Positions 14,736-22,032 of a DNA stretch of 27,340 nt are shown here, in pieces. Location of the stretch: assembly GCA_937896885.1 (NCBI GenBank), contig CALBNX010000041.1, forward strand, positions 1 to 27,340, given 5' to 3'. Each line of letters starts with the position of its first letter. Position 1 is the first letter of the stretch. The position numbers were made by a program, and so were the translations under genes. Origin of the DNA: an uncultured Clostridia bacterium. GTDB lineage: Bacteria > Bacillota > Clostridia > Oscillospirales > Acutalibacteraceae. Under the pieces are notes generated by a model, which did no database searches, was not told the origin of the DNA, and was given only the letters and a program-made list of their open reading frames with translations.

Positions 14736-16820
14736 TTATTCACTCAATGGGAATGCAAGACGTACTTTGAAAAGATCGCCGTCTATTTGAATGTCTAGTT
14801 TACCTTTTTGAATTTCAGTCAAAGATTTTGCAATTGAAAGACCTAATCCGCTACCTTCTGTATTTCTTGAACTATCACCACGCACAAAGCGTTCCATCAG
14901 CTCATCACCTGAAATATTAAGTGGGTCTTTTGAAATGTTTCTAAATGAAATTTCTGCTTTATCTAATTTACGCGTCGCATCAATATAAACTCGTGTATTA
15001 GGTTGAGCATATTTTGCAATATTGTTGAGTATATTATCGAAAACACGCCATATATGGCGATTGTCAGCCATTACAAGCAACAAATCATCAGTTTTATTAA
15101 GAACAACTTGCAAATTGCAATTTGCGAACTTCTCATCATACTCACCAAGAGCTTGTGACAGCAAAATACCTAACTCAAGTTTACTAAAGTTAACATTAAC
15201 ATTACCTGTTGATACTTTTGATGCTTCTAACAAGTCATCAATAAGCTTTTTAAGTCTTGCAGATTGACGAGATAATACGTCTATATACTCTTTTGCAGTT
15301 TCATTTTCAATTTCTTCTTTTTCAAGCAAATCAACATAGTTGATAATTGAAGTTAATGGGGTTTTAATATCATGAGAAACATTTGTAATGAGCTCTGTTT
15401 TGAAGCGTTCACTCTTCATTCTCTCTTCAACTGCTTTTGCAATACCATCGTTTATATTATTAATATTTTCAGCGTGGTCTTTTATATCAAGAAACATATA
15501 TTTTGTGTCAATTTTTTTATAAACATTGCCCTTTGCAATTTCTTCTGTACCCTTTTTTATTCGTTTAAGTAGTATTGCAACAACAATTATACCTACGCAA
15601 AGAACACAGTTCAAAATCCATGTAGTAGGCCATAAAAAGCCCCAATCAAGTGTAAGTATTATAAACTCAAAAAGCATTATGCTAACTACTGCAACAATTG
15701 TTTTCCACACAAGAGGAATTGAACGTAACATTGAAATTGAAAACTTAAAAGATTTTTTGAATAGCTCTTTGATGCAACTAAATATCTTTTTTAATATTCT
15801 AAAAACAATTGATAAAATCTTATAGATAATTGTTGTATTAATAAAAGTGTCTGTTTTAAATCTTACTGCAATTGTCATTGCGAGAATTGCTAACAAAATT
15901 CCATCAAGAAATGTAGCAATAACAACCAAAACTGCAATATACGGCATTGCTACCCATAGTGTTATATCGGAATTGTAACTTATCATTTCAAAATAAACAT
16001 TATCGCAAATCCAGAAGATACCACAACCTAAAAGCAAGGTTATCACAGAAAACAATGCAATCATAATATCAAGCGGAAATTTGTCAAATTTTGATATATA
16101 GATTCCTTCAAAATCTTCTTTATGACCTGCCGCGCACATTATAAATACCAATAAGGCAGCTGAAGATAAAATTGAAATAATCGCTATTATAAAAAGTGTT
16201 GTTTGTTTATTAGAAACTAAATTAAACAATTCGTTTATGTAATAAAAACAATCTTTTACAACAAATTCTTTCTTTAAACATACCGTTATTTCATATTCTA
16301 CATTCTCATAACAATCAGCATCTTCATAAGATACAGATGTGGTTTCATAAAAGACTGAGCCCGTTTCGAGTTCGGTATCATTTACTTTTTGCGAATTTGA
16401 ATTATTGGGGTTATTACGATATTCTTCTTTTAATACGCTAAAGCTGTGCACACCGGTATTGATAATATCGCTTGCTGTATCATCAATATTTGAAAAAACA
16501 ATTTTATCATCAGAATCTTTAATTTCTACCAACAAGTTTTTAGACATAAAATTGTAAACTGCTTCTTCAAATATTTCACCACCAACTTGAGAAACCTCAC
16601 CGTGCTTTTCATAATATTCAACATAATCACTAAGTCTGGATATTGGATTCCACGTCATACCTGTCAACAAGGTCTTTTTAAAGTCATAGCGGTCACTTTC
16701 AGCCGCAAAAGCACCTGAACCAAATCCAAATAACAAAAGTGCTGATGATAGCAATGCAGACAAAAGCATCACAGCAAAAAGAACTGTTGCCACACATTTA
16801 ACGACCGTATTATTTCTCAT
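14736..16820 (-). CDS. Multi-span membrane sensor histidine kinase
   Basis: A 694-residue kinase. TM1 lies near residues 8-33, then an extracytoplasmic domain of about 170 residues. A cluster of five or so further spans follows (about 205-430), then a HAMP-like linker (RIKKGTEEIAKGN). HisKA carries phospho-acceptor His near residue 483 (NVSHDIKTPLTS). HATPase has N box DNILNNIAKYA and G boxes VRGDSSRNTEGSGLGLS. I start at ATG 16820, whose first base is shared with the regulator's stop (TGATG); AGAGGTG lies nine bases upstream. The signal is unknown; the many spans suggest sensing at or within the membrane. Partner: the upstream OmpR-type regulator. Confidence 0.93.
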   Translation of the reverse strand: MRNNTVVKCVATVLFAVMLLSALLSSALLLFGFGSGAFAAESDRYDFKKTLLTGMTWNPISRLSDYVEYYEKHGEVSQVGGEIFEEAVYNFMSKNLLVEIKDSDDKIVFSNIDDTASDIINTGVHSFSVLKEEYRNNPNNSNSQKVNDTELETGSVFYETTSVSYEDADCYENVEYEITVCLKKEFVVKDCFYYINELFNLVSNKQTTLFIIAIISILSSAALLVFIMCAAGHKEDFEGIYISKFDKFPLDIMIALFSVITLLLGCGIFWICDNVYFEMISYNSDITLWVAMPYIAVLVVIATFLDGILLAILAMTIAVRFKTDTFINTTIIYKILSIVFRILKKIFSCIKELFKKSFKFSISMLRSIPLVWKTIVAVVSIMLFEFIILTLDWGFLWPTTWILNCVLCVGIIVVAILLKRIKKGTEEIAKGNVYKKIDTKYMFLDIKDHAENINNINDGIAKAVEERMKSERFKTELITNVSHDIKTPLTSIINYVDLLEKEEIENETAKEYIDVLSRQSARLKKLIDDLLEASKVSTGNVNVNFSKLELGILLSQALGEYDEKFANCNLQVVLNKTDDLLLVMADNRHIWRVFDNILNNIAKYAQPNTRVYIDATRKLDKAEISFRNISKDPLNISGDELMERFVRGDSSRNTEGSGLGLSIAKSLTEIQKGKLDIQIDGDLFKVRLAFPLSE

Positions 16821-17515
16821 CACATAACACCTCTTTCAATCTTGTAGCCCTGTCCCCACACTACTTTCAAATAACGTGGTTCAGCAGGATTAATTTCGAT
16901 TTTTTCTCGAAGGTGTCTAATATGTACTGCAACTGTACTTTCTGCGCCATAGGGATTATCTTTCCACACTTTAAGATATATTTCGCGTGGAGAATAGACT
17001 TTGCCTGCATTTTGCATTAAAAAATACAGTATTTCATATTCTTTTGGTGTGAGTGAAACCTTTTCGCCATCAACTGTTACCTTTTTGGCGTTGTCATCAA
17101 GTTCTAATGTGCCGATTACTATTGATTGTTCGTTAGTTTTACCACCACCGAGCATCATATATCGGCGAAGTTGAGATTTTACTCTCGCTATAACTTCAAC
17201 AGGATTAAAAGGTTTTGTAATATAGTCATCTGCACCAACATTTAGTCCTAAAACCTTATCGGTATCTTCACTTTTTGCCGTTAACAAAATAACGGGAATA
17301 TTAGAAATTTCACGAATTTTCACCATAGCACAAATGCCATCTAATACAGGCATCATAATATCTAAAAGAGCTAAATGAATATCTTCTGTTTTTACTTTCT
17401 CTATTGCCTCATTACCGTTGTAAGCAAGAATTGTGTTATACCCCTCTGATTTAAGATAAATATCAAGTGCATTGACGATATCTTTTTCATCATCACAAAC
17501 AAGAATATTATACAT
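16820..17515 (-). CDS. OmpR/PhoB-family response regulator
   Basis: A 231-residue regulator with a receiver domain (acidic pair Asp8-Asp9, phospho-Asp52 in LLDIMMPVLDG, conserved LLTAKSEDTDK and ADDYITKPF) and a C-terminal winged helix (SLTPKEYEILYFLM, VAVHIRHLREKI). I start at MYNILVCDD because GGAGG lies eight bases upstream; the longer TTG frame includes that site. The stop overlaps the kinase start, so the pair is coupled. A tandem 11-bp repeat upstream may be its own binding site. Confidence 0.96.
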   Translation of the reverse strand: MYNILVCDDEKDIVNALDIYLKSEGYNTILAYNGNEAIEKVKTEDIHLALLDIMMPVLDGICAMVKIREISNIPVILLTAKSEDTDKVLGLNVGADDYITKPFNPVEVIARVKSQLRRYMMLGGGKTNEQSIVIGTLELDDNAKKVTVDGEKVSLTPKEYEILYFLMQNAGKVYSPREIYLKVWKDNPYGAESTVAVHIRHLREKIEINPAEPRYLKVVWGQGYKIERGVM

Positions 17516-17569
17516 ATTTTCAACCTCCAACGGTATTGTAATAAAAATAGTTTTAAGAATAAATAAGTT

Positions 17570-17591
17570 AATTTATTAAGAATTTATTAAG
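17570..17591 (-). repeat. Tandem 11-bp repeat, candidate response-regulator operator
   Basis: Two adjacent perfect copies of AATTTATTAAG (plus strand), i.e. TTAATAAATT units on the coding strand. The 11-bp period is one helix turn, the spacing OmpR/PhoB regulators prefer. It lies just upstream of a weak -35/-10 pair (TTTATT 17558-17563, TACAAT 17535-17540) for the regulator-kinase operon. Operator function is inferred. Confidence 0.5.
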
Positions 17592-17604
17592 ATAAAAAGC
17601 AATA

Positions 17605-17623
17605 GCGGGAGCAAAGCTCCCGC
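17605..17623 (-). terminator. yhaM terminator
   Basis: An 8-bp G+C-rich stem GCGGGAGC (17605-17612) with GCTCCCGC (17616-17623) and a three-base loop, followed on the minus strand by TATTGCTTTTTATC. It lies eight bases past the yhaM stop. Confidence 0.85.
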
Positions 17624-17630
17624 CCTATAA

Positions 17631-18596
17631 TTAAAGAATATCAACCTTTAATTCTGCGTCGTTATATTTATAGAATTTACGGTCTTCAAGTGCCCAAAGA
17701 CGATTTGTGAACTCACCTTTTTCGATTCCGCTGACTGCATCCATAATCTCATAAATGCGTGCGTCCATCAAGTCAAGTTGTGAAAGCAATTCTGCTTCAA
17801 GGAAAAGTGGTCTAACTGCTGCGCCAAATTCAGGCTCACCATGATGTGACAAAATCATATGTTGCAAAAGCATTGATTTTTCACTATCAATCCCGAGTTT
17901 CTCCCCTGCTTCTTTAACCATCATTGCACCCATTACAAGATGTCCTAAAAGATTGCCTTCAACGGTGTATCCAGATGCTATGCCTGTTTCTTTAACATCA
18001 AATTCAATTGTTTTTGCGATATCGTGAAGAATTGCACCAGAAACGAGCAACTCTCTGTTAACAAAAGGATAAACCTTGCAAATGCTTTCACATAGTTTCA
18101 CAATTGATGATGTGTGCATTAAAAGTCCACAACGGATAGCGTGATGCAGTCTGAATGCTGCTGGGAAATAAAGAATCTTTTCTTTGTTAGTTTCAAGTAA
18201 ATATGTAACAATTTTTTTAAGGTCATTATCTTTAAAGTCATCAACAGTTTCGAGAAGAAAATTAAACATATCTTCACCACTATAATCCGCTGATTTTACA
18301 TAGTCAGAAACATTAACACCGTCACTTTCAACTACAGGACGGATTCTATCAATTCTCAACTGGTCGTGACCATTATATTGAGAGATTAAGCCTCTAACCT
18401 TTACAAACATATCGTTTTCATATTTTCCATGAGAAACTTCGTTATAATCCCAAAGTTTTGCAAAAATTTCTCCTGTTTTATCAGAGAGTACAATATCGAG
18501 ATAAAAATTACCGTTTTTAGCTGTTTTCTTGTCACATTGTTTAATTACTGCAAAGCCTTCAACAAGACCATTATTACCAATTTCATTAAAATTCAT
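17631..18596 (-). CDS. yhaM: YhaM-type 3'-5' exoribonuclease (OB fold plus HD domain)
   Basis: A 321-residue cytoplasmic RNase. The N-terminal OB-type domain (about 1-130, with KTAKNGNFYLDIVLSDKTG) is followed by an HD phosphohydrolase domain with H and HD residues in HHAIRCGLLMHT and GAILHDIAKTIEF, plus ILSHHGEPEFGA. Known members trim RNA 3' ends. I start at ATG 18596, with AAAGGA 12 bases upstream; the longer TTG frame begins at that site. Own promoter and terminator. Confidence 0.9.
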   Translation of the reverse strand: MNFNEIGNNGLVEGFAVIKQCDKKTAKNGNFYLDIVLSDKTGEIFAKLWDYNEVSHGKYENDMFVKVRGLISQYNGHDQLRIDRIRPVVESDGVNVSDYVKSADYSGEDMFNFLLETVDDFKDNDLKKIVTYLLETNKEKILYFPAAFRLHHAIRCGLLMHTSSIVKLCESICKVYPFVNRELLVSGAILHDIAKTIEFDVKETGIASGYTVEGNLLGHLVMGAMMVKEAGEKLGIDSEKSMLLQHMILSHHGEPEFGAAVRPLFLEAELLSQLDLMDARIYEIMDAVSGIEKGEFTNRLWALEDRKFYKYNDAELKVDIL

Positions 18597-18630
18597 ATCA
18601 TTTAGTATTCCTTTCAACTGTATATTTTAA

Positions 18631-18659
18631 ATTATACACTTTAAGAATAACTATTGCAA
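18631..18659 (-). promoter_or_regulatory. yhaM promoter
   Basis: Minus strand TTGCAA (18654-18659), a 17-base spacer and a perfect TATAAT (18631-18636), 35 bases before the yhaM start and just past the micropeptide stop. Confidence 0.75.
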
Positions 18660-18665
18660 TATTTT

Positions 18666-18791
18666 TTAACCAAAAAGCATTCTGCCCGTATTTTCTTGCA
18701 CAATGAAAAATCCACAAAGTGAAAGTGTAATCAACAAGGTCACTATCGATGATAAAATAAAGTTTTTTAAAAGTTTTGTAGTCTCTGACAT
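18666..18791 (-). CDS. 41-residue membrane micropeptide coupled to spoIIP
   Basis: Reading the minus strand from the ATG at 18791 gives an open frame of 41 codons ending TAA at 18666-18668: MSETTKLLKNFILSS, then a hydrophobic helix (about residues 11-31, IVTLLITLSLCGFFIV), then QENTGRMLFG. The start codon shares its first base with the spoIIP stop (TAATG). A good AAAGGAG ribosome site lies in the last codons of spoIIP, 11 bases away. A competing 67-codon frame in another phase has no such features. I do not recognise the family; a role beside SpoIIP in the mother cell membrane is inference. Confidence 0.72.
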   Translation of the reverse strand: MSETTKLLKNFILSSIVTLLITLSLCGFFIVQENTGRMLFG

Positions 18792-19909
18792 TAATTTTCA
18801 AACTCCTTTAATAATTTCGCCAACGATTCAGCAAAATAACGAGCAGAATATACTGCTTCAGTTAATGTGTTAGCATCAGTACCTATATCAACTGACAAAG
18901 CACAAGGCAACAAGTCCATATTATATTTTCTACTTGAAAACACTAATGGTCTGACTATCTGTGGATTATCTGTTGCCAATTGATTTTGTAAATTAAGCGC
19001 AAAGGTGAGATTTTTCTCCCAATTAGGAAAATCGGTCACATTTCCTGTTTCACAGCCCGTTGTTAACATAATTTGCGCAACTTTTTTATCGTCAATTTCA
19101 GTAACGGTTTTTATTCTTGTTCCGTCTTTTTGATAAATTGAATCTCTATGAATATCAAGTACCACTTGTATTGACGGGTTATTCTTTAAAATTTCGCTAA
19201 CCTTTGCTCTTGACCTTTCATAAGCACCGCTATATTGCTCGTCAAAAGTATCGGTTATATGAATTGTTTTATACCCTTTTTCATTAAGAATTTTACAGAT
19301 TTCTTCACCAATTCGCACAACGGTTTCATTCTTATTGTCACTTCGGATATCTCGTTCTTTCGTATAAAAATCTCTATCTAACAATTCATAACTTTCTGAT
19401 GTGTGAGTATGATAAATCAGCACCGCAGGTTGATTTTTTGATATGTTAGCTACTACTTTTCGGTTTATATAATTATCAATATTAATGCTTTTATCAACCG
19501 TTGTATTTCTGACGAGAATTTTATCATATTCTATTGTTGCGTTTTTTCGACTATAATCTTCTGCTAAAATTTTTCCGTCATTAGTTGAATTCGCATATTT
19601 TGTTTCTGCCTCATTTATGAGTTTTTGAATATCATCAGGAATATCGGATTTTATAGTTACAGTTTGAGATGACGATTGTACTTCACCCATTGATGCAACT
19701 ATCTCGTCTTCTTCCATTTCATTGTTTTGAGATTTATAATAAGAAATAGTTTCACTTGGATATGATAAAAACATTCCTATATTTAGTATTGTTTTTTTTA
19801 AATAATCTGCATTATTTGTAGTTAGTAAAGAAACAACAATAAAAACTGGGATTATTGATTTTACTATATATTCAAATAACTTTTCAGCAAAGTTTGTCCT
19901 TTTATTCAA
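18791..19909 (-). CDS. spoIIP: SpoIIP, stage II sporulation amidase/endopeptidase
   Basis: Peptidoglycan hydrolase of the DMP engulfment complex (SpoIID-M-P), which drives mother cell membrane migration around the forespore. It has 372 residues: a membrane anchor near 17-32, a linker rich in Glu/Ser, and the catalytic domain with YHTHTSESY (His167 and neighbours) and LDIHRDS. The start is TTG at 19909: AAAGGA lies eight bases upstream, and the only nearby ATG is out of frame. It follows gpr, a common Clostridia and Bacillus arrangement, and has a sigma-E-like promoter. Confidence 0.94.
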   Translation of the reverse strand: MNKRTNFAEKLFEYIVKSIIPVFIVVSLLTTNNADYLKKTILNIGMFLSYPSETISYYKSQNNEMEEDEIVASMGEVQSSSQTVTIKSDIPDDIQKLINEAETKYANSTNDGKILAEDYSRKNATIEYDKILVRNTTVDKSINIDNYINRKVVANISKNQPAVLIYHTHTSESYELLDRDFYTKERDIRSDNKNETVVRIGEEICKILNEKGYKTIHITDTFDEQYSGAYERSRAKVSEILKNNPSIQVVLDIHRDSIYQKDGTRIKTVTEIDDKKVAQIMLTTGCETGNVTDFPNWEKNLTFALNLQNQLATDNPQIVRPLVFSSRKYNMDLLPCALSVDIGTDANTLTEAVYSARYFAESLAKLLKEFEN

Positions 19910-19936
19910 AGTGTCATTCCTTTCATAGTTTTTTTA

Positions 19937-19965
19937 ATTATATGAAAGAATAAACTTTAAAATGC
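19937..19965 (-). promoter_or_regulatory. Sigma-E-like promoter of spoIIP
   Basis: Minus strand GCATTTT (19959-19965), a 14-base spacer and CATATAAT (19937-19944). This matches the sigma-E pattern KMATATT-N13-15-CATACAHT at most positions. It overlaps the gpr stop, so spoIIP can be expressed apart from gpr. The -10 also contains TATAAT, so sigma-A use is possible. Confidence 0.5.
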
Positions 19966-20837
19966 TACATTAATGACAACAAAAATTCAGGCTCAATATG
20001 CGGTTGTAATGCACAATTTATGCTCAAAGCAAGCAGTCGCGAAGCTCTTTTTATTATCATATCAATATCTCTCGGCGTTACCATAACAGTTTCAGCTTCT
20101 TTTGATATATTATCAATTTTGCAATTGTTTTCTACTAAATCACAAACAAGAGTTTTGCCGTCTACAACTGTTGGAATACCAATGGCAATTACAGGTATTC
20201 CCAAAGTTTCTTCATCAATTCTTGCACGGTTATTGCCTACTCCTGCACCCGGTGAAATTCCAGTATCAGAGAGCTGAACCGTTTTGCCTAATCGGGACAA
20301 TTTTCTTGATGCTAATGCATCAACTGCTATAACAGTTTTAGGATTAATTAAATCAACAATTCCTTTTATATATTCTGCAGTTTCAATTCCTGTCTGACCA
20401 AGCACTCCTGTTGAAATTGATGCCACAGGATTAAATGCTGGCAAACCAAGTTCATTTGAAAATTCTGTTTTAAGATGGCGTGTTGAAAATATTTGTTCTG
20501 CACACAATGGACCTAGTGCATCAGGTGTAATATTATCATTTCCTATGCCAACTACCAAGACCGATTTTTCACCTTTTGGTAACATATCAGTTATAACTTC
20601 AGTTAAAGCCTTTAATCTACCATCGAGTAGTTCCGTCTCGTGTGAGAATTCAGGCACATCCACAGTAAAATATTTACCTTTAGGTTTACCAACTTGTTTT
20701 TCACCGAAATCATCTAAGACTTCTACAAGAGTTATTGTGGCATCATCCTTTTGTTTGGTTTCATATCGAACGCCTTCCACTTGCTCTTTATTAAGCATTT
20801 CATGGCGTTCAAGGGCTAAATCAGTTCTATAAATCAT
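19965..20837 (-). CDS. gpr: GPR, germination protease for SASPs
   Basis: Aspartate-type protease that degrades SASPs when spores germinate. It has 290 residues starting MIYRTDLALERHEM, chosen because GGAGA lies about six bases upstream; the 17 extra residues of the longer GTG-initiated frame lack a ribosome site. Family blocks: VLVVGIGNDNITPDALGP, TGVLGQTGIE, IAVDALASRKLSRLG and GISPGAGVGNNRA. Only three residues precede RTDLA, so the propeptide found in Bacillus megaterium GPR is nearly absent. Divergent from rpsT, upstream of spoIIP. Confidence 0.94.
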   Translation of the reverse strand: MIYRTDLALERHEMLNKEQVEGVRYETKQKDDATITLVEVLDDFGEKQVGKPKGKYFTVDVPEFSHETELLDGRLKALTEVITDMLPKGEKSVLVVGIGNDNITPDALGPLCAEQIFSTRHLKTEFSNELGLPAFNPVASISTGVLGQTGIETAEYIKGIVDLINPKTVIAVDALASRKLSRLGKTVQLSDTGISPGAGVGNNRARIDEETLGIPVIAIGIPTVVDGKTLVCDLVENNCKIDNISKEAETVMVTPRDIDMIIKRASRLLALSINCALQPHIEPEFLLSLM

Positions 20838-20918
20838 TGCATTTCTCCATACAAAATCACTATTTTTCACCTTTATTATTGACCACACAAAAAAATATAG
20901 TCATTTTGTAAAAAAAAC

Positions 20919-20947
20919 TTGATTTTTATTTTATTTCGTGCTAATAT
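20919..20947 (+). promoter_or_regulatory. rpsT promoter
   Basis: TTGATT (20919-20924), a 17-base spacer and TAATAT (20942-20947), preceded by TGC (extended -10). It is 33 bases upstream of the rpsT start. Confidence 0.7.
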
Positions 20948-20980
20948 ATGTATCTGTAATGCGAAGGAGGTGTAACGAAT

Positions 20981-21238
20981 ATGCCAAATATTAAATCAGC
21001 TAAAAAGCGTGTTCTCGTTAACAAGACAAAGGCACAGCGTAACAAGTCAGCTAACTCAGCTCTCAAAACAGCTATCAAAAAAGCAAACATTGCTATTGAA
21101 ACAAATGCTGCTGAAAAAGAAGAGCTTGTAAAAGTTGCTGTTAAGAAAATCGACCAGGCTGCTGCTAAGGGTCTTCTTCATAAGAATAATGCAGCTCGTA
21201 AAAAGTCTGCTCTCGTTACAAAGCTTAACAAGGCTTAA
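20981..21238 (+). CDS. rpsT: Ribosomal protein S20
   Basis: Primary 16S rRNA-binding protein of the 30S subunit. It has 85 residues, very rich in Lys and Ala, with the standard start MPNIKSAKKRVLVNKTKAQRN and C-terminal KGLLHKNNAARKKSAL. AAGGAGG lies 10 bases upstream. It is a single-gene unit with promoter and terminator. S20 genes next to gpr are common in Firmicutes. Confidence 0.98.
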   Translation: MPNIKSAKKRVLVNKTKAQRNKSANSALKTAIKKANIAIETNAAEKEELVKVAVKKIDQAAAKGLLHKNNAARKKSALVTKLNKA

Positions 21239-21267
21239 TCGAGTTGTTTATTAATTACGCAGTTCTT

Positions 21268-21291
21268 TGCCGTTGACGAAAGTCTTCGGCA
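21268..21291 (+). terminator. rpsT terminator
   Basis: Stem TGCCG (21268-21272) with CGGCA (21287-21291), a symmetrical TT/TT internal loop, then GAC-GTC closed by a GAAA tetraloop, followed by TTTTTCTTT. Confidence 0.8.
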
Positions 21292-21301
21292 TTTTTCTTT
21301 A

Positions 21302-21330
21302 TTGACTTTTTATAATTTCTTGTGTATAAT
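21302..21330 (+). promoter_or_regulatory. Promoter of the 59-residue membrane peptide gene
   Basis: TTGACT (21302-21307), a 17-base spacer and a perfect TATAAT (21325-21330), right after the rpsT terminator and 31 bases before the start codon. Confidence 0.8.
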
Positions 21331-21361
21331 TGAATAAAGATTTTATCGGAGGTTTATTCTT

Positions 21362-21541
21362 ATGAAAAAGGCTTTGAAAGTTATCGCTATTATCGCTGCT
21401 ATCGCAGCAGTTGCAGTCGCTGCATATGTAATTATTAAAAAATATGTTGACAGTAAAAGAGTTGTAATCGGCAACGATGCTGAGAACTATGTTTCTTGCT
21501 CATTCTGTGACGATACATTTGTTTCAGAAACAGTTGCTTAA
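21362..21541 (+). CDS. 59-residue membrane protein with CSFC motif, unknown
   Basis: An open frame of 59 codons with GGAGG nine bases upstream, a near-consensus promoter and a strong terminator, so it is a real single-gene unit. Residues 5-25 form an Ala/Ile/Val-rich membrane helix beginning MKKALKVIAIIAAIAA. Lys-rich residues follow (KKYVDSKR). The tail is acidic and ends VSCSFCDDTFVSETVA, with a Cys pair two residues apart that could bind metal or form a disulfide. I do not recognise the family. With the positive-inside rule the tail could face either side. Confidence 0.85.
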   Translation: MKKALKVIAIIAAIAAVAVAAYVIIKKYVDSKRVVIGNDAENYVSCSFCDDTFVSETVA

Positions 21542-21560
21542 GAGTTAATCACAAAAAGAT

Positions 21561-21586
21561 AACAGGACTGGGTATTCAGTCCTGTT
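21561..21586 (+). terminator. Terminator of the 59-residue peptide gene
   Basis: A perfect 10-bp stem AACAGGACTG (21561-21570) with 21577-21586 and a six-base loop, followed by TTTTTGTTTTATTT. It abuts the convergent spoVAE stop. Confidence 0.9.
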
Positions 21587-21594
21587 TTTTTGTT

Positions 21595-21948
21595 TTATTT
21601 AGATTTAGGTTTTGTTACAAAAGATGTTATAAGTCCACAAAGCATTGCAACGGTTATCCCAACAGACGCTGCAGATAATGGTCCTGAAACAATACCCAGT
21701 GCACCTTTTTCTTTTATAGCTTCTTTTGTGCCTTGGACGAGAGTGTTACCAAAGCCTGTCAGTGGCACGGTTGCCCCTGCCCCTGCCCAATCGACTATTG
21801 GCTCATATACACCTAATCCACCTAATATTACCCCGATAACAACAAATGAAACCAATATTCTTGCAGGAGTCAGTTTTGTTAAATCAATCAACAACTGACC
21901 TATTACGCAAATAATACCACCAACTAAAAATGCTTTTAAGAAAATCAT
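21595..21948 (-). CDS. spoVAE: SpoVAE (AEb-type), dipicolinate channel component
   Basis: A 117-residue polytopic membrane protein of the SpoVA complex that moves calcium dipicolinate into the forespore and out during germination. Motifs: VGGIICVIGQLL, KLTPARILV, GVYEPIVDWAGAGATVPLTGFGN and GPLSAASVGIT. I start at MIFLKAFLVGG, with GGGTG six bases upstream; the longer frame is atypical. spoVAC and spoVAD, usually adjacent, are not here. A sigma-G-like promoter lies upstream. Confidence 0.92.
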   Translation of the reverse strand: MIFLKAFLVGGIICVIGQLLIDLTKLTPARILVSFVVIGVILGGLGVYEPIVDWAGAGATVPLTGFGNTLVQGTKEAIKEKGALGIVSGPLSAASVGITVAMLCGLITSFVTKPKSK

Positions 21949-21964
21949 ATTTTTCACCCAAGCA

Positions 21965-21993
21965 TAGTTTGGCAAAAACATATCTAAATATAC
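21965..21993 (-). promoter_or_regulatory. Sigma-G-like promoter of spoVAE
   Basis: Minus strand GTATA (21989-21993), a 17-base spacer and CAAACTA (21965-21971). The -35 matches GHATR fully and the -10 matches CATNHTA at all but one base. It sits between the zinc-ribbon terminator and spoVAE. spoVA genes are sigma-G targets in Bacillus. Confidence 0.5.
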
Positions 21994-21998
21994 AAAAA

Positions 21999-22020
21999 GC
22001 ACGGAACAAAAGTCCCGTGC
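21999..22020 (-). terminator. Terminator of the sigma/zinc-ribbon unit
   Basis: Stem GCACGG (21999-22004) with CCGTGC (22015-22020), extended by AC/GT after one mismatch, followed on the minus strand by TTTTT (21994-21998). Confidence 0.85.
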
Positions 22021-22032
22021 CCAAATTTTGAA

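Noticed and set aside
18598..18801. 67-codon minus-strand frame after spoIIP
   Set aside because: Same region as the 41-residue micropeptide but in another phase; its start is inside spoIIP without a properly spaced ribosome site and it lacks any recognisable helix or domain.
18703..18870. Plus-strand open frame antisense to the end of spoIIP
   Set aside because: No ribosome site and it lies mostly opposite coding sequence.
20838..20918. Sporulation promoter for gpr
   Set aside because: I looked for sigma-F, sigma-G and sigma-E patterns in the 80 bases before gpr; partial matches (CTATATT, CAATAATA) had wrong spacing or too many mismatches.
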